Origin: Sycobia sp. Sy_11
Lineage: Eukaryota; Arthropoda; Insecta; Hymenoptera; Epichrysomallidae
Length of the DNA: 64,000 nt
Reading direction: 5' to 3'
NCBI GenBank assembly: GCA_018907035.1
Contig: JACCIC010000123.1
Location: 744,001-808,000, forward strand
Shown piece by piece: positions 12,262 to 23,499 of this stretch. Below the pieces are notes generated by a model. It saw nothing but the letters and a program-made list of their open reading frames with translations, ran no database searches and was not told where the DNA came from. The position numbers and the translations under genes are program-made. Within the stretch, counting starts at the first letter, position 1, and each line of letters begins with the position of its first letter.

Positions 12262-12400
12262 TCCGCTCTTGGAGTTTCACATCTTCGAAGCTTTCTAAGA
12301 CTGCTTCAAAAGATGTGATACAATAAATTGCACAATCCCAACATTACCTAACCACCATTTTTTATCTGGTTGTGAATGTTTTAATGATGCATCGAGAGTT
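12262..12400 (-). other. Probable 5' UTR segment of the winged eye-like gene
   Basis: On the minus strand a good acceptor (TCTATTTCAG, 12410-12401) precedes 139 bp with stops in frame with the ATG, so a spliced non-coding leader is likely. The promoter lies further right and was not identified. Confidence 0.4.
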
Positions 12401-12795
12401 ATCTGAAATAGAAAAATAATTGTGTAATAACAGTAAAGTATAAAATAGAATACCTTTTCTAATAAATAATTTTTTATAACTCGGTATATATATATATATA
12501 ACTAAACTAAAAGGAAATCTATAAAAAACATTTGATATTTGTTATTCTTGTGATAAATATAGGCCAGTATATTGATTTAAAGAATATTTAACTGCTTATA
12601 TAAAATTTTCATATATTTTTTTATAAAAATATCATAGTTTTATTAAATAATTATTAACGGATCTTAATAAAAAGTTGTAAGTGATAAAATAATTTAAGGT
12701 AAAAAATAGAATCAATTGTAATTTGATAGTTTTACTACAGATATTTAAAAAAAGATGAAAAATTAATAAAATTTAAATATTGAAAATTTTTTGGC

Positions 12796-13958
12796 TTAAC
12801 CAATAACGTCCAAAACAGAGAAATCGTAACTCTGTTTTCTACCGTAAATCTATTACATATTCCACAGATATATTCAAAGCAAACATACTTTTTCGTAAGT
12901 ATTTTTTCTCTACTTTCCATTTCTGGTATCAGAATTGCGAAGTTTTCACTCAAAAATCCAATATGGCGACGTTTACAAAAAAATGCAAAATTTCGATACT
13001 TTTTTTTTTAAATCTAATTTCTTGTAATATAATGCATTCGACGAAAAAAAACAATAAGATAAAAAGTGCTTACAATCAATCAAAGAATATGTCTAAATTT
13101 TTTCACTGAGTTTTGAGCAACTTTTTTATTTTTGCCAATTGGCAATTTATGACAAATTGGAAAAACTCGTCGAAACGTCTCGAAAAAATTCAAATATACT
13201 TCTTGGTCAATTCCAAGCACTTTTTATTCTGTAATTTTTTCTTATATAACGCTTTGTTTTTGAGTAAAAAATCAAAAACGTTAAAAAATTTGAGTTATGC
13301 AACTTTTGGTTTTTCATTTTTTACACAAAAACAAAGCGTTATATAAGAAAAAGTTAAAGAACAAAAAGTGCTTAGAATTGACCAAGAAGTATATCTGAAT
13401 TTTTTCGAGACGTTTCGATGAATTTTTCCAATTGGTCATAAATTGCCAATTAGCAAAAATAAAAAAGTTGCTCAAAACTCAGTGAAAAAATTTAGACATA
13501 TTCTTTGATTGATTCTAAGCACTTTTTATCTTATTGATTTTTTCATCGAATGTATTATATTCGACGAAAAAAATTCGTGAAAGTTTGGACCAAGTTTTGC
13601 GCTTCAGGCGCCATTTTCTAGCCACCATATTGAATTTCTGGATTCAGGACCAAACTGAATTTAAAGTACAACTCATTTATGCACTCATAGTTGAAAAATA
13701 AAGTTCCGTCCTCAACGTTAAGAGAATAAGAAATTGGATTTAAAAAAAAGTATCGAAATTTTGCATTTTTTGTTTGTAAACGTCGCCATATTGAATTTTT
13801 GAGTGAAAACTTCGCAATTCTGATACCAGAAATGGAAAGTACAGAAAAAAATGCTTAAGAAAAAGTATGTTTGCTTTGAATATATCCGTGGAATATGTGA
13901 TAGATTTATGGTTGAAAACAGAGTTACGATTTCTCTGTTTTGAATATTAATGGGTTAA
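12796..13958. mobile_element. TTAA-flanked foldback element
   Basis: An almost complete 1.16-kb palindrome. The left arm runs from TTAACCAAT at 12796 to about 13275. The right arm runs from about 13325 to ATTAATGGGTTAA at 13958 and carries about 170 bp of extra unpaired sequence (13570-13740). Both ends adjoin TTAA, which is the target site of piggyBac- and Kolobok-type transposases, and the termini start CC(C)A. The arms are still about 90 percent similar by eye. No transposase is encoded, so it is non-autonomous. The unusual feature is that the inverted repeats make up nearly the whole element. Confidence 0.75.
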
Positions 13959-14401
13959 ATAGAAAAAAATTTATTAAAATATGATTTATACTATTTACAA
14001 TTCAAAAATCTGTAAAAATTGTTTGTTTTTGATATTTTTAATATTTTTATAGTGTATTCTTTACTGTTAAACATGTAAAAGTACAGATATACAGCCCTGG
14101 TACAATAGAGAGAATAACTGTAATAAAAATTTGATAAGGCTAAGGTGCCCAGAAAACCTCAATCATATCGTCATATTTAAAATATTTATCTAAAAATCAT
14201 AAAAATAATATTTTAAATAATAAAAAAGTTATATCATTATAAATATTTAGAAAATCTATAGAATCTAAAAGACTCAAAAACTCATGAAAGAGATATCGAT
14301 ACAAAACAAATTAGCAGAAGCATTTTTTAATTATCGTATAAATTGTCTGTGAAGTTTAAAATAAGTCCTCGCGGATAATGCTACAATGATTTTTTAATAC
14401 A
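13959..14401. other. AT-rich spacer between two TTAA-flanked elements
   Basis: No gene or repeat recognised. Confidence 0.5.
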
Positions 14402-15278
14402 TTAACCTTTAAAGGACTGGGTTTTGAGGTTTCTAAACCTGCTTTGAAAGTGCCCAAATTCATATCCTGTATCACCCATCAACTATGCACAATGGCCCGA
14501 TCATGGACCGAGCCGATATATCGACTCTGGCATTGGAGGGTCATGAAAAATTTTTAGCTCGGTAAAATAGGAATAAAATCATATTCTCAGGTTTTGAAAT
14601 GTGCTGTATCCAAATCTGGAATCTGATCAGTCATAACTGGTCATAATCACGGTCATTCGAGGTCAAAGAAGGTCACTTCAATGTCAAATGCTGAAAGTAT
14701 CATATATATTCGAACAAAAATTATATGTAAGTAACTTATGTTACTTATATTATTTCTTCTAGAATAAATTGCTAGTTATAATTGTACGATCTAAATTATG
14801 ATGATATATACGTTTCTAGCAATAAGTATTTCTGTAATTTTAATGGCAAACTACTTTCACGAGAATAGATTCAGAAATTTATCTGAACAATGATATTGAG
14901 AGAAATGCGATTGGTTGAATGAGAAAATTCGGTGTCAAGCGCTCTCAAAATCTAAAAACCAATTTTAAATATTTCCCTAGGTATATTCTCAACCTGACTT
15001 TGGAGAAATCTTCATCTCTCTTTTTATTTCAGGTCATAATGACGTAAAACCCGAACTCAGTAACTCCAAAAACATAAAGATATATCTTTTGCAATAATTC
15101 AAACCATATTGCTAGGTTTGACCTTTTAATGACCTTTATTGACCTTGACTCTGAACTGATAAGGTCAAACCAACTTCAGATATGAACTTATCGCATCAAT
15201 TTACTTTAATGATAAAGAGGCATCATACCATTATGTTTTTTAGCCAATATATCGGCTTTTCGGCCCTTTAAAGGTTAA
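14402..15278. mobile_element. Non-autonomous TTAA-flanked DNA transposon with AGGTCA half-sites
   Basis: The ends are TTAACCTTTAAAGG at 14402 and CCTTTAAAGGTTAA at 15278, so both flanks are TTAA. A subterminal inverted block (GAGCCGATATATCGACT at about 14508 and its counterpart near 15243-15260) supports the termini. There is no open frame of note. It carries a cluster of AGGTCA/TGACCT hexamers: two on the left at 14660-14675 spaced by 4 bp, and three on the right at 15119-15145 spaced by 5 and 4 bp. The superfamily is uncertain (piggyBac or Kolobok). Confidence 0.7.
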
Positions 15279-15752
15279 ACAATAAAATATAAATGGGTTT
15301 ATTTCAAACATGTAATTATTTTTAAGACTTATTACAGTTATATCAACTATAGTATTCCTTTTGAGTAGAGAAAATTTAGAACATTATTATCATTAAATAA
15401 ATTGTTTACGATGGTATACTGAAAGACAGATTTTTATTATTGTATAGATTATCTGTAAAAAAATGAGTAAAAACGCTTTTTGCTAACATCGATACCCATA
15501 GCGAATGTAGAGGATTTTACTGAAATGAACGAAAGAAAAATCAAATTTCTTTTACTAAGTCTTATATTTTCTTACACATTGTGTTTGAAAGAAATAAACA
15601 GCTAATAATGGTAAACATTTTATAGTTCTTACTTTAGTCTTACTTTAATAATTTTACTTTAATAATTTCTTAATGTTACAATTTTTATTTTATAGTTTTT
15701 AATTTTATATTTAAGTTTCATTCCCCGCCACAAGCAGCCTCTATATAAATTA
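15279..15752. other. AT-rich spacer
   Basis: No gene recognised between the TTAA element and the Helitron-like element. Confidence 0.5.
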
Positions 15753-15969
15753 CTAGCATCCCCCGTCTCGACTTCGCTCGAGATAATAATTTAACCGATT
15801 TCTTAAACAATTCAATAATATCTAAGTAGAAAATACACTATATCTAAAAATCTATATTACTATAAATGATTGAAACGTAATTTACTTATTATTGCTTCTG
15901 TATATACAGTATGTATATCGAGAATGTACAACTGTATTTAATACACACACATATGCATGTTACATACGG

Positions 15970-16790
15970 TTTCTATGGGGAAAATGATTCTTTTGATTTC
16001 GGGCGGTTGAAAAAGATGTCCAAGTGTCTCGAGATGACGTTTACGGAGAGTATCGTGTTCAAAATATAGGACATGTCACGGGACGACTGCTATAGAGTTT
16101 TCTTTTGGGGAAGTAGAATACGACGTCCAGGTATCCCGGAACGACTTTTACTGGGAGTGTGCATGTTCGAATGATAGAAAATGATCTCTTTATAGAAGTC
16201 TCTTAAACACTTCCCGTAGAAGTCGTTCTAAAACATCCCGACATCTTATTCGAACGTTCCAACATGAATCTCCCCATAGAAATCATCCCGTCATACCTGG
16301 ACATCGTTTGCTATCGTCCGAACACGAAATTCCCCGTAGAAGTCGTTCCAAAACACCTGGAAATCGCATTCTATCATCTGAACACAAAACTCCCCGTATA
16401 AGTTGTCCCGTCATACCTAAACATCGTTTCCTACCAACTAAACACGATAGTCTCAGTAGAAGTCGTCTCGAGAAAGCTAGCATCGCTTCCTATCATCTAA
16501 CCACAATACTCTCCGTAGAAGTCGTTCGAAAAGACCTAGATATCGTATTTTACCGTCCCAACATGAATCTTCCCATAGAAGTTGATTTCCTCATACCTGG
16601 ACGTCGTTTTCTATCAATTAAATACAATATTCCCCGTAGAAATCGCCCAAAGACACCTAAACATTGCATTCTATCATCCGAACACACAACTGCCTACAGA
16701 AATCATTTCAAGGCAATGAGATATCGTAATCCACCGCCCGTACACGCCGCCAATATAATATTTCTTAGTAGAAACCGTATTTAAAATGTG
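15970..16790. repeat. 60-bp-period minisatellite within Helitron-like copy 1
   Basis: Diverged units of about 60 bp share a core like CCCCGTAGAAGTCGTCCC. Units before about 16180 lie in one orientation and later ones in the other, so the array switches strand. Since 60 is divisible by three, the plus frame at 16308-16784 gives a 20-residue periodic peptide. I regard that as a by-product of the repeat and not a gene. Confidence 0.75.
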
Positions 16791-16821
16791 TATATATAAT
16801 ATGTACAATTTAATAGACATA

Positions 16822-16823
<2 letters not shown>

Positions 16824-16889
<66 letters not shown>
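16824..16889. repeat. (CA)n microsatellite, left target flank of R1-clade copy 1
   Basis: A 66-bp CA array that ends exactly where the retrotransposon begins. The array resumes at 21629 after the poly-A tail, so the element sits inside a CA microsatellite. Confidence 0.95.
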
Positions 16890-16890
<1 letters not shown>

Positions 16891-17052
16891 AGTGTGGAGT
16901 TTTGTTGCTTTCTCCCATCTGGCGCCTCCCCAGGTTGCGGATAGGGGATGGCTCGCTACAATTTGTAGAGGGCACTGAGGAAATAAAATACTCAGGGCGG
17001 ACAGAAAAAGCTAATAGGGAGGGCCTCCCGAACGTAAGGCCAATTATGACTA

Positions 17053-18422
17053 ATGTTTGGTATAAACAAGGATATACCCCAGGGAGTAACTCCGGCAAGA
17101 CCGGTCAATCTCCTCACCGATTCCGATAGAGTGCAAGCCTCTATGGTCGGCGGTAGCCCCTCGGATTCTGGGGAGGGCAAATCAAACATAATCATAGATA
17201 GTACACTGGGTACTAAAGGAGATGTCATGATGGATCAAGAAACAACGGATCGAGAAATCTCCATCACGCGCAGAAACAATCACCTGGAGCGACTTGGTGA
17301 GAAGATCAGCCAATTGTTGGATTTTGTCAAAGATAGGCATAACGTACACAAGACCATTAAGGATCTTGCTCGTTCCATTAATGCCTCATATAAATGCATT
17401 AGTACGGCAGAGGATGATCTATTACAGTATCAACGTCCTGGTACACATGAAGTGGTGACTCAGACTACGCCGAGTCTACGCTCTGACACCAAACGAAGCG
17501 CAGCAGAAGCGATGGTTTCCACTCCTAAAACCATAGGTGGCAAAAGGACGAAAGAACCACCATTGGGCTCAAGGAGACCACTAGAGTCGGTTGGAGTACC
17601 TACAGGCAAGTCTGAAGCCAAAGAAAATCAATGGCAGACCATCAAGCGTAAGAAGCCCAAAGGCAAAGATAAAGAATTATCTAGTACACGCAGGCTTAAT
17701 GGACGAAATAGGCCTCACACCCTTTTGATTAAGGCCAATGAAGGAGTTACATACGCGGAGGTACTGCGTCAAATAAAGAATGACCCGGAGTTATCATGTC
17801 AAGAATGAGGTTAACAGGATACGTAGAAATGCAAGCGGTGCCCTTGTACTTCAGTTGGAACGGACAGCCAAAGATGCACATGAGTTGGCACGCATTGTTG
17901 AATCTAAGGTTGGCCATAGCGCATCCACTTCGGTCCTGAGTAATCTCATTACATTGGAGATTAAAGATATAGATGAGGTCACTTCAAAGGATGAAGTATT
18001 AGAGGCTCTGAGAACACACCTCGAGCTAAAGGAGACTAACCTACTAATTGCTCGTTCCTTGCGGCAAGCTTATGGGGGTACTCAGACGGCGGTGGTGTCT
18101 GTACCATATAGCCACGCAGCTGAGCTACTACGTGTAGGGCATGTTCGAATCGGATGGGTCAGCTGCAGAGTTCGAAAAAAAAACAGAAATAAAGCGCTGC
18201 TTCAGGTGTTGGCAGATTGGCCATTTAGCGTCCGTGTGCTCGGGCCCTGACAGAACTAAACTTTGCAGGCACTGCGGTGGAAAAGACCATCTATCCAAGC
18301 TGTGTGTAAACGGGCCCCGTTGTTTACTCTGTAAATGTGAAGGAAAAAAGGAGATTAACCATCCAGCATACAGCTATAAGTGCCCGATTACCGTGGAGTT
18401 TTTAAACAGACATAAAACATGA
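17053..18422 (+). pseudogene. R1-clade ORF1 (Gag-like nucleic-acid-binding protein), frameshifted
   Basis: ORF1 packages element RNA. The frame starts with the ATG at 17053 and encodes a Lys/Ser-rich N-terminal region, then shifts near 17800 into the frame carrying a conserved mid-domain (V-L-Q-L-E-R-T), and shifts again at a run of nine A at 18175-18183. The last frame carries three zinc knuckles: C-F-R-C-W-Q-I-G-H-L-A-S-V-C, then C-R-H-C...H...C, then a longer C-L-L-C...H...C. This three-knuckle layout is typical of the R1 clade. The TGA at 18420-18422 overlaps the ORF2 ATG. Confidence 0.8.
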
Positions 18423-21421
18423 AAAAACTCCAACTGAATACCAACCATTGTGTAGCAGCTCATGACCTGCTGAAACAGACAATAAAGGAGCTAAGAATAG
18501 ACATTGCTGTAATCTCCGAACCATATTGTGAGAGGGTCAGACCACAGCGCTGGATAAGTGACACAAGCAATAGAGCTGCCCTCTGGATTGGTCAAAATAG
18601 GCAGGTACTAAAGCAGTCGAGTCATCGGAGCGAATTGATATCCTGGGCTAAAATACAAGAAATATACGTCTTTAGTGTATATGCTCCTCCAAGCTTGACG
18701 GACAAGCAGTTTGAAATCCTTGTAGCTTAATTAGTTGATGAAGCCATGGACAAGAAACCATTATTAATCGGTGGCGATTTTAACGCGTGGTCCACAGCCT
18801 GGGGAAGCGCTTCAACAAATAACAGAGGTAGTATGCTGCTTGATGGCCTTAATTCTCTTCAACTCCACGTGGTTAATAAGGGATCTGAATCCACTTTCAT
18901 TAGGGGTGATAAACAATCAGTCATTGATGTAACATTCGCCAATGATGACTTGATTCAGCGGATCCTTAATTGGAGAGTAAGCGACCTTTACACCCACAGT
19001 GATCACAGGGCGATCTTGTATGAGATTGCAGAGAAGAAAGTAAAGAACAAGTGCAATGAGTGGATGCCCACACGGAAATGGAACATCAGATCGCTAGACT
19101 GTGAAGTGTTCGCCACTATAATATCAGAAGAGCGTTTAGAATATGGTGCACCAGGCCATCTGGCAAATGCACTCATGAAGCATATCTCTGAAGCATGTGA
19201 TGCATCGATGACTAGGACTAAGAGCGGATTTAAACATCGTCAATCTGTCTACTGGTGGACAAATGAAATTGCAGAATTGCGCAAACAATGTCATCGTGCA
19301 CGTAGACTTGCCCAGAGAGCCCGCACCCATCGTGATACGTTTAATAGTTTATTTAAAGAAGCACAGAGAGTGCTTGTCAAGGCCATTAAGGCAAGCAAGC
19401 GTCGATGCTGGCTTGAACTGTGTGCAGAGGCCAACAATGACTTATGGGGACGACCATACAAAACAGTCATGGCACGATTGAGTAGGGCACCAATACAACC
19501 CACTAGCACGATATTGATTGATAAGATTGTTTCCGCTCTCTTTCCCAATGACATTCATGGGACTGTACTGCGCACGCAACACTCGGACGATATACCTCCT
19601 ATAACAGAAATGGAACTACATAATGCTTACGCTAAGACTAGAGACAATGCTGCCCCTGGCCCTGATGGTATCCCTAATGCGGCAGTTAAGTTGGCGATAC
19701 AGAAGAATCCAGCTATATTTCTAAAAGTATATAATGCTTGTCTTCTTGAGGGTATTTTTCCTGATTGCTGGAAAACTCAAAGGTTAGTCCTGTTACCTAA
19801 GGGCAATAAGCCACTTGATGATCCTTCATCATACAGGCCATTGTGTATGCTCGACACGGTAGGTAAAATATTTGAAAAAATAATATGTAGCCGACTGGAA
19901 GAATTTACTGAAGGATTGCATAGCTTATCCTCACGCCAATTTGGATTTCGGAAATCAAAATCAACAGTCGATGCCATTAAACTGGTAGTGTGTACCGCAG
20001 GAAATGCAATCAGTGGTAAGAGATGGAAAGGTGGAACTAAACAGTATTGTGCCATTGTCGCTCTAGATGTCAAGAATGCCTTTAATTCAGCGCGCTGGTC
20101 TTCTATTATGAGTTCTCTTAAAGAGTTCGGAGTACCTGGTTATTTACAGAATGTCGTGGCCAGCTACTTTGAGAATAGGATAATATTATACCGAACGGAT
20201 GAAGGCACTGTATCGCATAAGGTTACTGCGGGAGTCCCCCAGGGCTCAGTTATGGGACCTATATTGTGGAATATTATGTATGATGGCGTGTTGAGGATTT
20301 CACAACCGCCTGGTTTAATAACAGTAGGGTACGCCGACGATATCGCTCTAGTAGTGACGGCTAAGACCCTTGATGAACTTACTGAAAATGCCAATGAGGC
20401 AATCAGCAACATCAGTAGATGGATTCAGACGGTTGGTCTACAATTAGTGGAGCACAAGACAGAAGTAGTTCTTGTCAGCAGTCGTAAGAAGGTAGATAGT
20501 ATTACTCTTAAAGTTGGTAGCTGCCGCATTAGTTCTGCGCCATCCTTACGATACTTGGTTGTCCAGCTTGATGCCAGGTTAAATTTCAAAGAACATCTAA
20601 AGATATCTGGCGAAAAAGCGCAACGAGTTTCAGCTGTCTTGTGTCGGCTCATGCCTAACATTGGTGGCCCACGTCCACCCCAGAGGAAACTATTAGCTTA
20701 TGTTGTTAATTCTGTCAGCATGTATGCAGCACCAATCTGGCATCACGCATGCGGAATTAAATAGTATTGTGAGTTGGCCATTGCGACCCGTCGTCGCTCC
20801 TGTATACGTATTATTAGTGGTTACAGGACGGTATCCACCGACGCAGCTGAGGTACTTGCCGGAATTCTTCCTTTCGATTTAGCTGCAGATGAACTGGCTA
20901 GGCTGCATAACATATGTAAGGCCGCAGTGGATTCCCTACAAGGTGCTAAAAATGTGGAACGTCATCGTTCTATAGAAATATGGCAAAAACGATGGACCGA
21001 TTCTAGCAAAGGCCGATGGACTTATCGTATCCTCCCAGACATACACAGATGGATCAACAGGAAACACGGGGAATTAGATTTCCACCTAACTCAGTTGTTG
21101 ACTGGACATGGTTGTTTTAGGTCCTATTTCCACCGCTTTCACCTGGATAATAATGATCTCTGCCCCATCTGTCCGACTTTGGTCGAGGATGCTGAGCATA
21201 TATTAGTGAGCTGCCCTCGTTTTAGAACACAACGTGAGCACTTGATGAACATCATCTATAAGCCAATAAGACCAGAGAGCATCTTATCAATAATGCTGGA
21301 ATCTTCTGAAAACTGGAAGGCAGTAGCCAGTTTCGCAAAAGAGGTGATGACCAAACTTAGATATGCCGATAGAATTAGGCGAATGGCCCAGGATGAACCA
21401 GGCTTGCTAATTCTATTTTAA
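18419..21421 (+). pseudogene. R1-clade ORF2 (endonuclease/reverse transcriptase), two nonsense codons
   Basis: An indel-free frame of 1000 codons. The N-terminal half has an apurinic-type endonuclease with V-I-S-E-P-Y near residue 37, G-G-D-F-N at 118-122 and S-D-H-R at 194-197; in this clade it chooses the target. The reverse transcriptase has A-P-G-P-D-G, S-S-Y-R-P-L, Q-F-G-F-R, G-V-P-Q-G-S and the catalytic Y-A-D-D at 638-641. A Cys/His motif starting C-P-I-C lies at residue 915. Stops occur at codon 104 (TAA, 18728-18730) and codon 782 (TAG, 20762-20764). The second copy has sense codons at both sites, so these are recent mutations in an otherwise intact gene. Confidence 0.9.
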
Positions 21422-21606
21422 GATGCAGAGGACGAACACCGAACCCCTGATCACTTGTGTGGATGGGGGACGTAGGATAGTGTCATAAGAAGAGGAGTCG
21501 TATAGGCTAACTAACAGCCCCGCCGAAGTAATATTCCCGGATAGTTCCGGCGGGATGCTGGTTTCGAGAGGCCACTAGTGCAGAGCTTGCTCTGCCTACG
21601 CCTAAT

Positions 21607-21612
21607 AAAAAA

Positions 21613-21656
<44 letters not shown>
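21607..21656. repeat. Poly-A tail joined to (CA)n
   Basis: About 23 A followed by 27 bp of CA repeat, marking the 3' junction of R1-clade copy 1 with its microsatellite target. Confidence 0.9.
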
Positions 21657-22003
21657 TTCGTATATTTTCGTTTTTTCAATTAAATACCGTGAATATTTTT
21701 GTAGTGATGCCAACTGAAATTCAAGCAAAATATTGGTACGCGAATAGCGTATTTTTTAAGCAGACGATGGGATATTGCCTTTTTATGCAGAAGTGACGAT
21801 TATTATATATATATTATACACACATAGTTTCGAGGTTAAGAGAATAAGATAAAGAACCTTATTTTGCCATTATTTCTTTTGTTCAAACTAAAAAAAAATA
21901 GTCTCTCGTTACAACTCTGAACTTAATATAATGTATAAAAATAAAAACATAATTTGTCGTCACAAACTATATTCCGTATGATTTGGCATACAGAACCATT
22001 TTA

Positions 22004-22008
<5 letters not shown>

Positions 22009-22044
<36 letters not shown>
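22009..22044. repeat. (GA)n microsatellite in Helitron-like copy 1
   Basis: The equivalent point of copy 2 is the (CT)n tract at 28872-28970, so this is an element-internal hypervariable tract. Confidence 0.9.
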
Positions 22045-22048
<4 letters not shown>

Positions 22049-22528
22049 CCCACGTAAGAGAAAATAACATTTACAAAAATCAAATGATATCCATAAGGTG
22101 TGAGAATAATGTCAGATTAACCTGAAGAACAAAAAAGGTTAATACCGACTAACGTCACACCTCCTTTAGGATTCGAATCCCCAAGTTGGATATGAACATT
22201 CGTTTGAGCTGGCCTGGTATTAATACTTTAAGTGGACTGCTTTGAGTTGATGTTCGTGATTCCAGACGCCACCTAGTAGCTCCTGGTGAAACTGATTGTT
22301 AAAATCATTAACTTAATTTATTGATGAATGTAAAATGATTTTTAATAAAAAAATAGCCTATGTCCTTCCCAAGATAATATAGAATCTATATGTCAAAGTT
22401 CAGAAAAATCGGTTCAGTAGTTTTTGGGGTTATCGTGTACAAACAAAAACACGCTTTGTCTTTATAAATTAGTATGAGTATGGTATGATATGATATGATA
22501 TGATATGATATATGATTGATCCAAACAA

Positions 22529-22568
22529 CCCCCCCCCCCAAACACACACACACACACACACACACACA
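22529..22568. repeat. Poly-C plus (CA)n tract
   Basis: A run of C followed by CA repeats just outside the 5' end of Helitron-like copy 1. Confidence 0.9.
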
Positions 22569-22569
22569 A

Positions 22570-23499
22570 TTAAAGCTTACAGGCAACAAGGATAGGCTAT
22601 TTTGACGAACGCTGTGTTTAGGGTACTCCTTAAGCTTAGATTTAAATAAAGTATAATTGCATTATATTGCCTAAGATGTGATAGTACTATAACATTAATC
22701 TAAAGAAACAGATGAAGGTGAATAGTGAATAATGTTAGCATAGCTTTTTTATGCTATGTGACGTAAACAAAGTACCAGTGATTCCAGAAGAAAAATTTAT
22801 ATACATAAAACGACCAGTGACGTCACAACTATTAAAAAATATAAATAAAGTAAGTGTGAAATTGGTGAAGTTGATCCTCGATCTTACGATATGTGAGACG
22901 AGTAGAAAAATCGAACAATCTTAATGCACTGGTTTGACAATATTTCTTCACTTCATAGACAGAACTAAGGGTTTCTCGGCATTTTAGAGTTCGAGAAAGT
23001 TCAAGTATATTTGGACGAGTTGTAACAATTTATTGAGTTCAAAAGAGTTTAGAAAAGTTGCAAATAAATTGATAAACAGTTTTAACGAGGAATTTGAAAA
23101 TCGAATGAGTTTTGAAAGAGTTTCAATGTGTTCATGGAGATTGAACGAGGTTACAAATTCATTCGAAATCTGAAACCGCGTGCTATAAACTCATTAAATC
23201 ATTCGAACTCTTTCCGAACTATGTAGTATGATGAGCTTATAGAGTTCACAAAAATTCTGAAAAGTTCTAATAAAATCTGCTGATTTCTATATAGACAGTT
23301 AGTTGGTGAGAAGCCCCTCGGGTAAAGCTATGGTCATTATTAGATTATACTTTACTATAGATTAAGTTAATTTTTAAGATGGTGCTAAGGTACAGAAATA
23401 TTGTACACTAGGAAATAACAAATGTATACGTGGTATAAATAGAAGCAAATTAATAGTCCATAAATGATACTTTTATATTTAAAAATTATTTGCTCACTA
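22570..23499. other. Unassigned AT-rich stretch before the BEL/Pao relic
   Basis: It contains loosely repeated GAGTT-rich sequence (about 22980-23280). It may be the decayed 5' part of the BEL/Pao relic, but no LTR could be recognised. Confidence 0.35.

Larger units (their letters stand above)
16890..21629 (+). mobile_element. R1-clade non-LTR retrotransposon in a (CA)n target, copy 1 (near full length)
   Basis: A 4.7-kb element with a 163-bp 5' leader, ORF1 (17053-18422) and ORF2 (18419-21421) overlapping as ATGA, a short 3' UTR and a poly-A tail. The left flank is (CA)n and the tail runs straight into (CA)n again. Insertion into AC-type microsatellites is known for Mino and Waldo-like R1-clade families, and this fits. 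Nothing is visibly deleted, but ORF1 has two frameshifts and ORF2 two nonsense codons, so this copy cannot make complete proteins. A near-identical truncated copy is at 55230-58917. Confidence 0.85.
15753..22505 (-). mobile_element. Helitron-like element, copy 1 (interrupted by an R1-clade retrotransposon)
   Basis: Outside the insert the element is 15753-16823 plus 21657 to about 22505, roughly 1.92 kb. Read on the minus strand, its 3' end is a perfect hairpin (TCTCGA GCGAAG TCGAGA), then a short spacer and CTAG at 15756-15753, followed by T. This fits the Helitron hallmarks (CTRR end, nearby hairpin, insertion before T). Its 5' end lies in a (TCATA)n run near 22505. The same sequence occurs in opposite orientation at 28419-36326. 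No Rep/helicase is encoded, so it is non-autonomous. Inside is a 60-bp-period minisatellite. Exact 5' end is uncertain because of the repeat. Confidence 0.65.

Noticed and set aside
16308..16784. Gene for a 158-residue repeat protein
   Set aside because: The frame is the by-product of a 60-bp minisatellite inside a Helitron-like element.
15970..16790. CRISPR array
   Set aside because: Units are diverged contiguous tandem repeats with no unique spacers, in a eukaryotic transposon.
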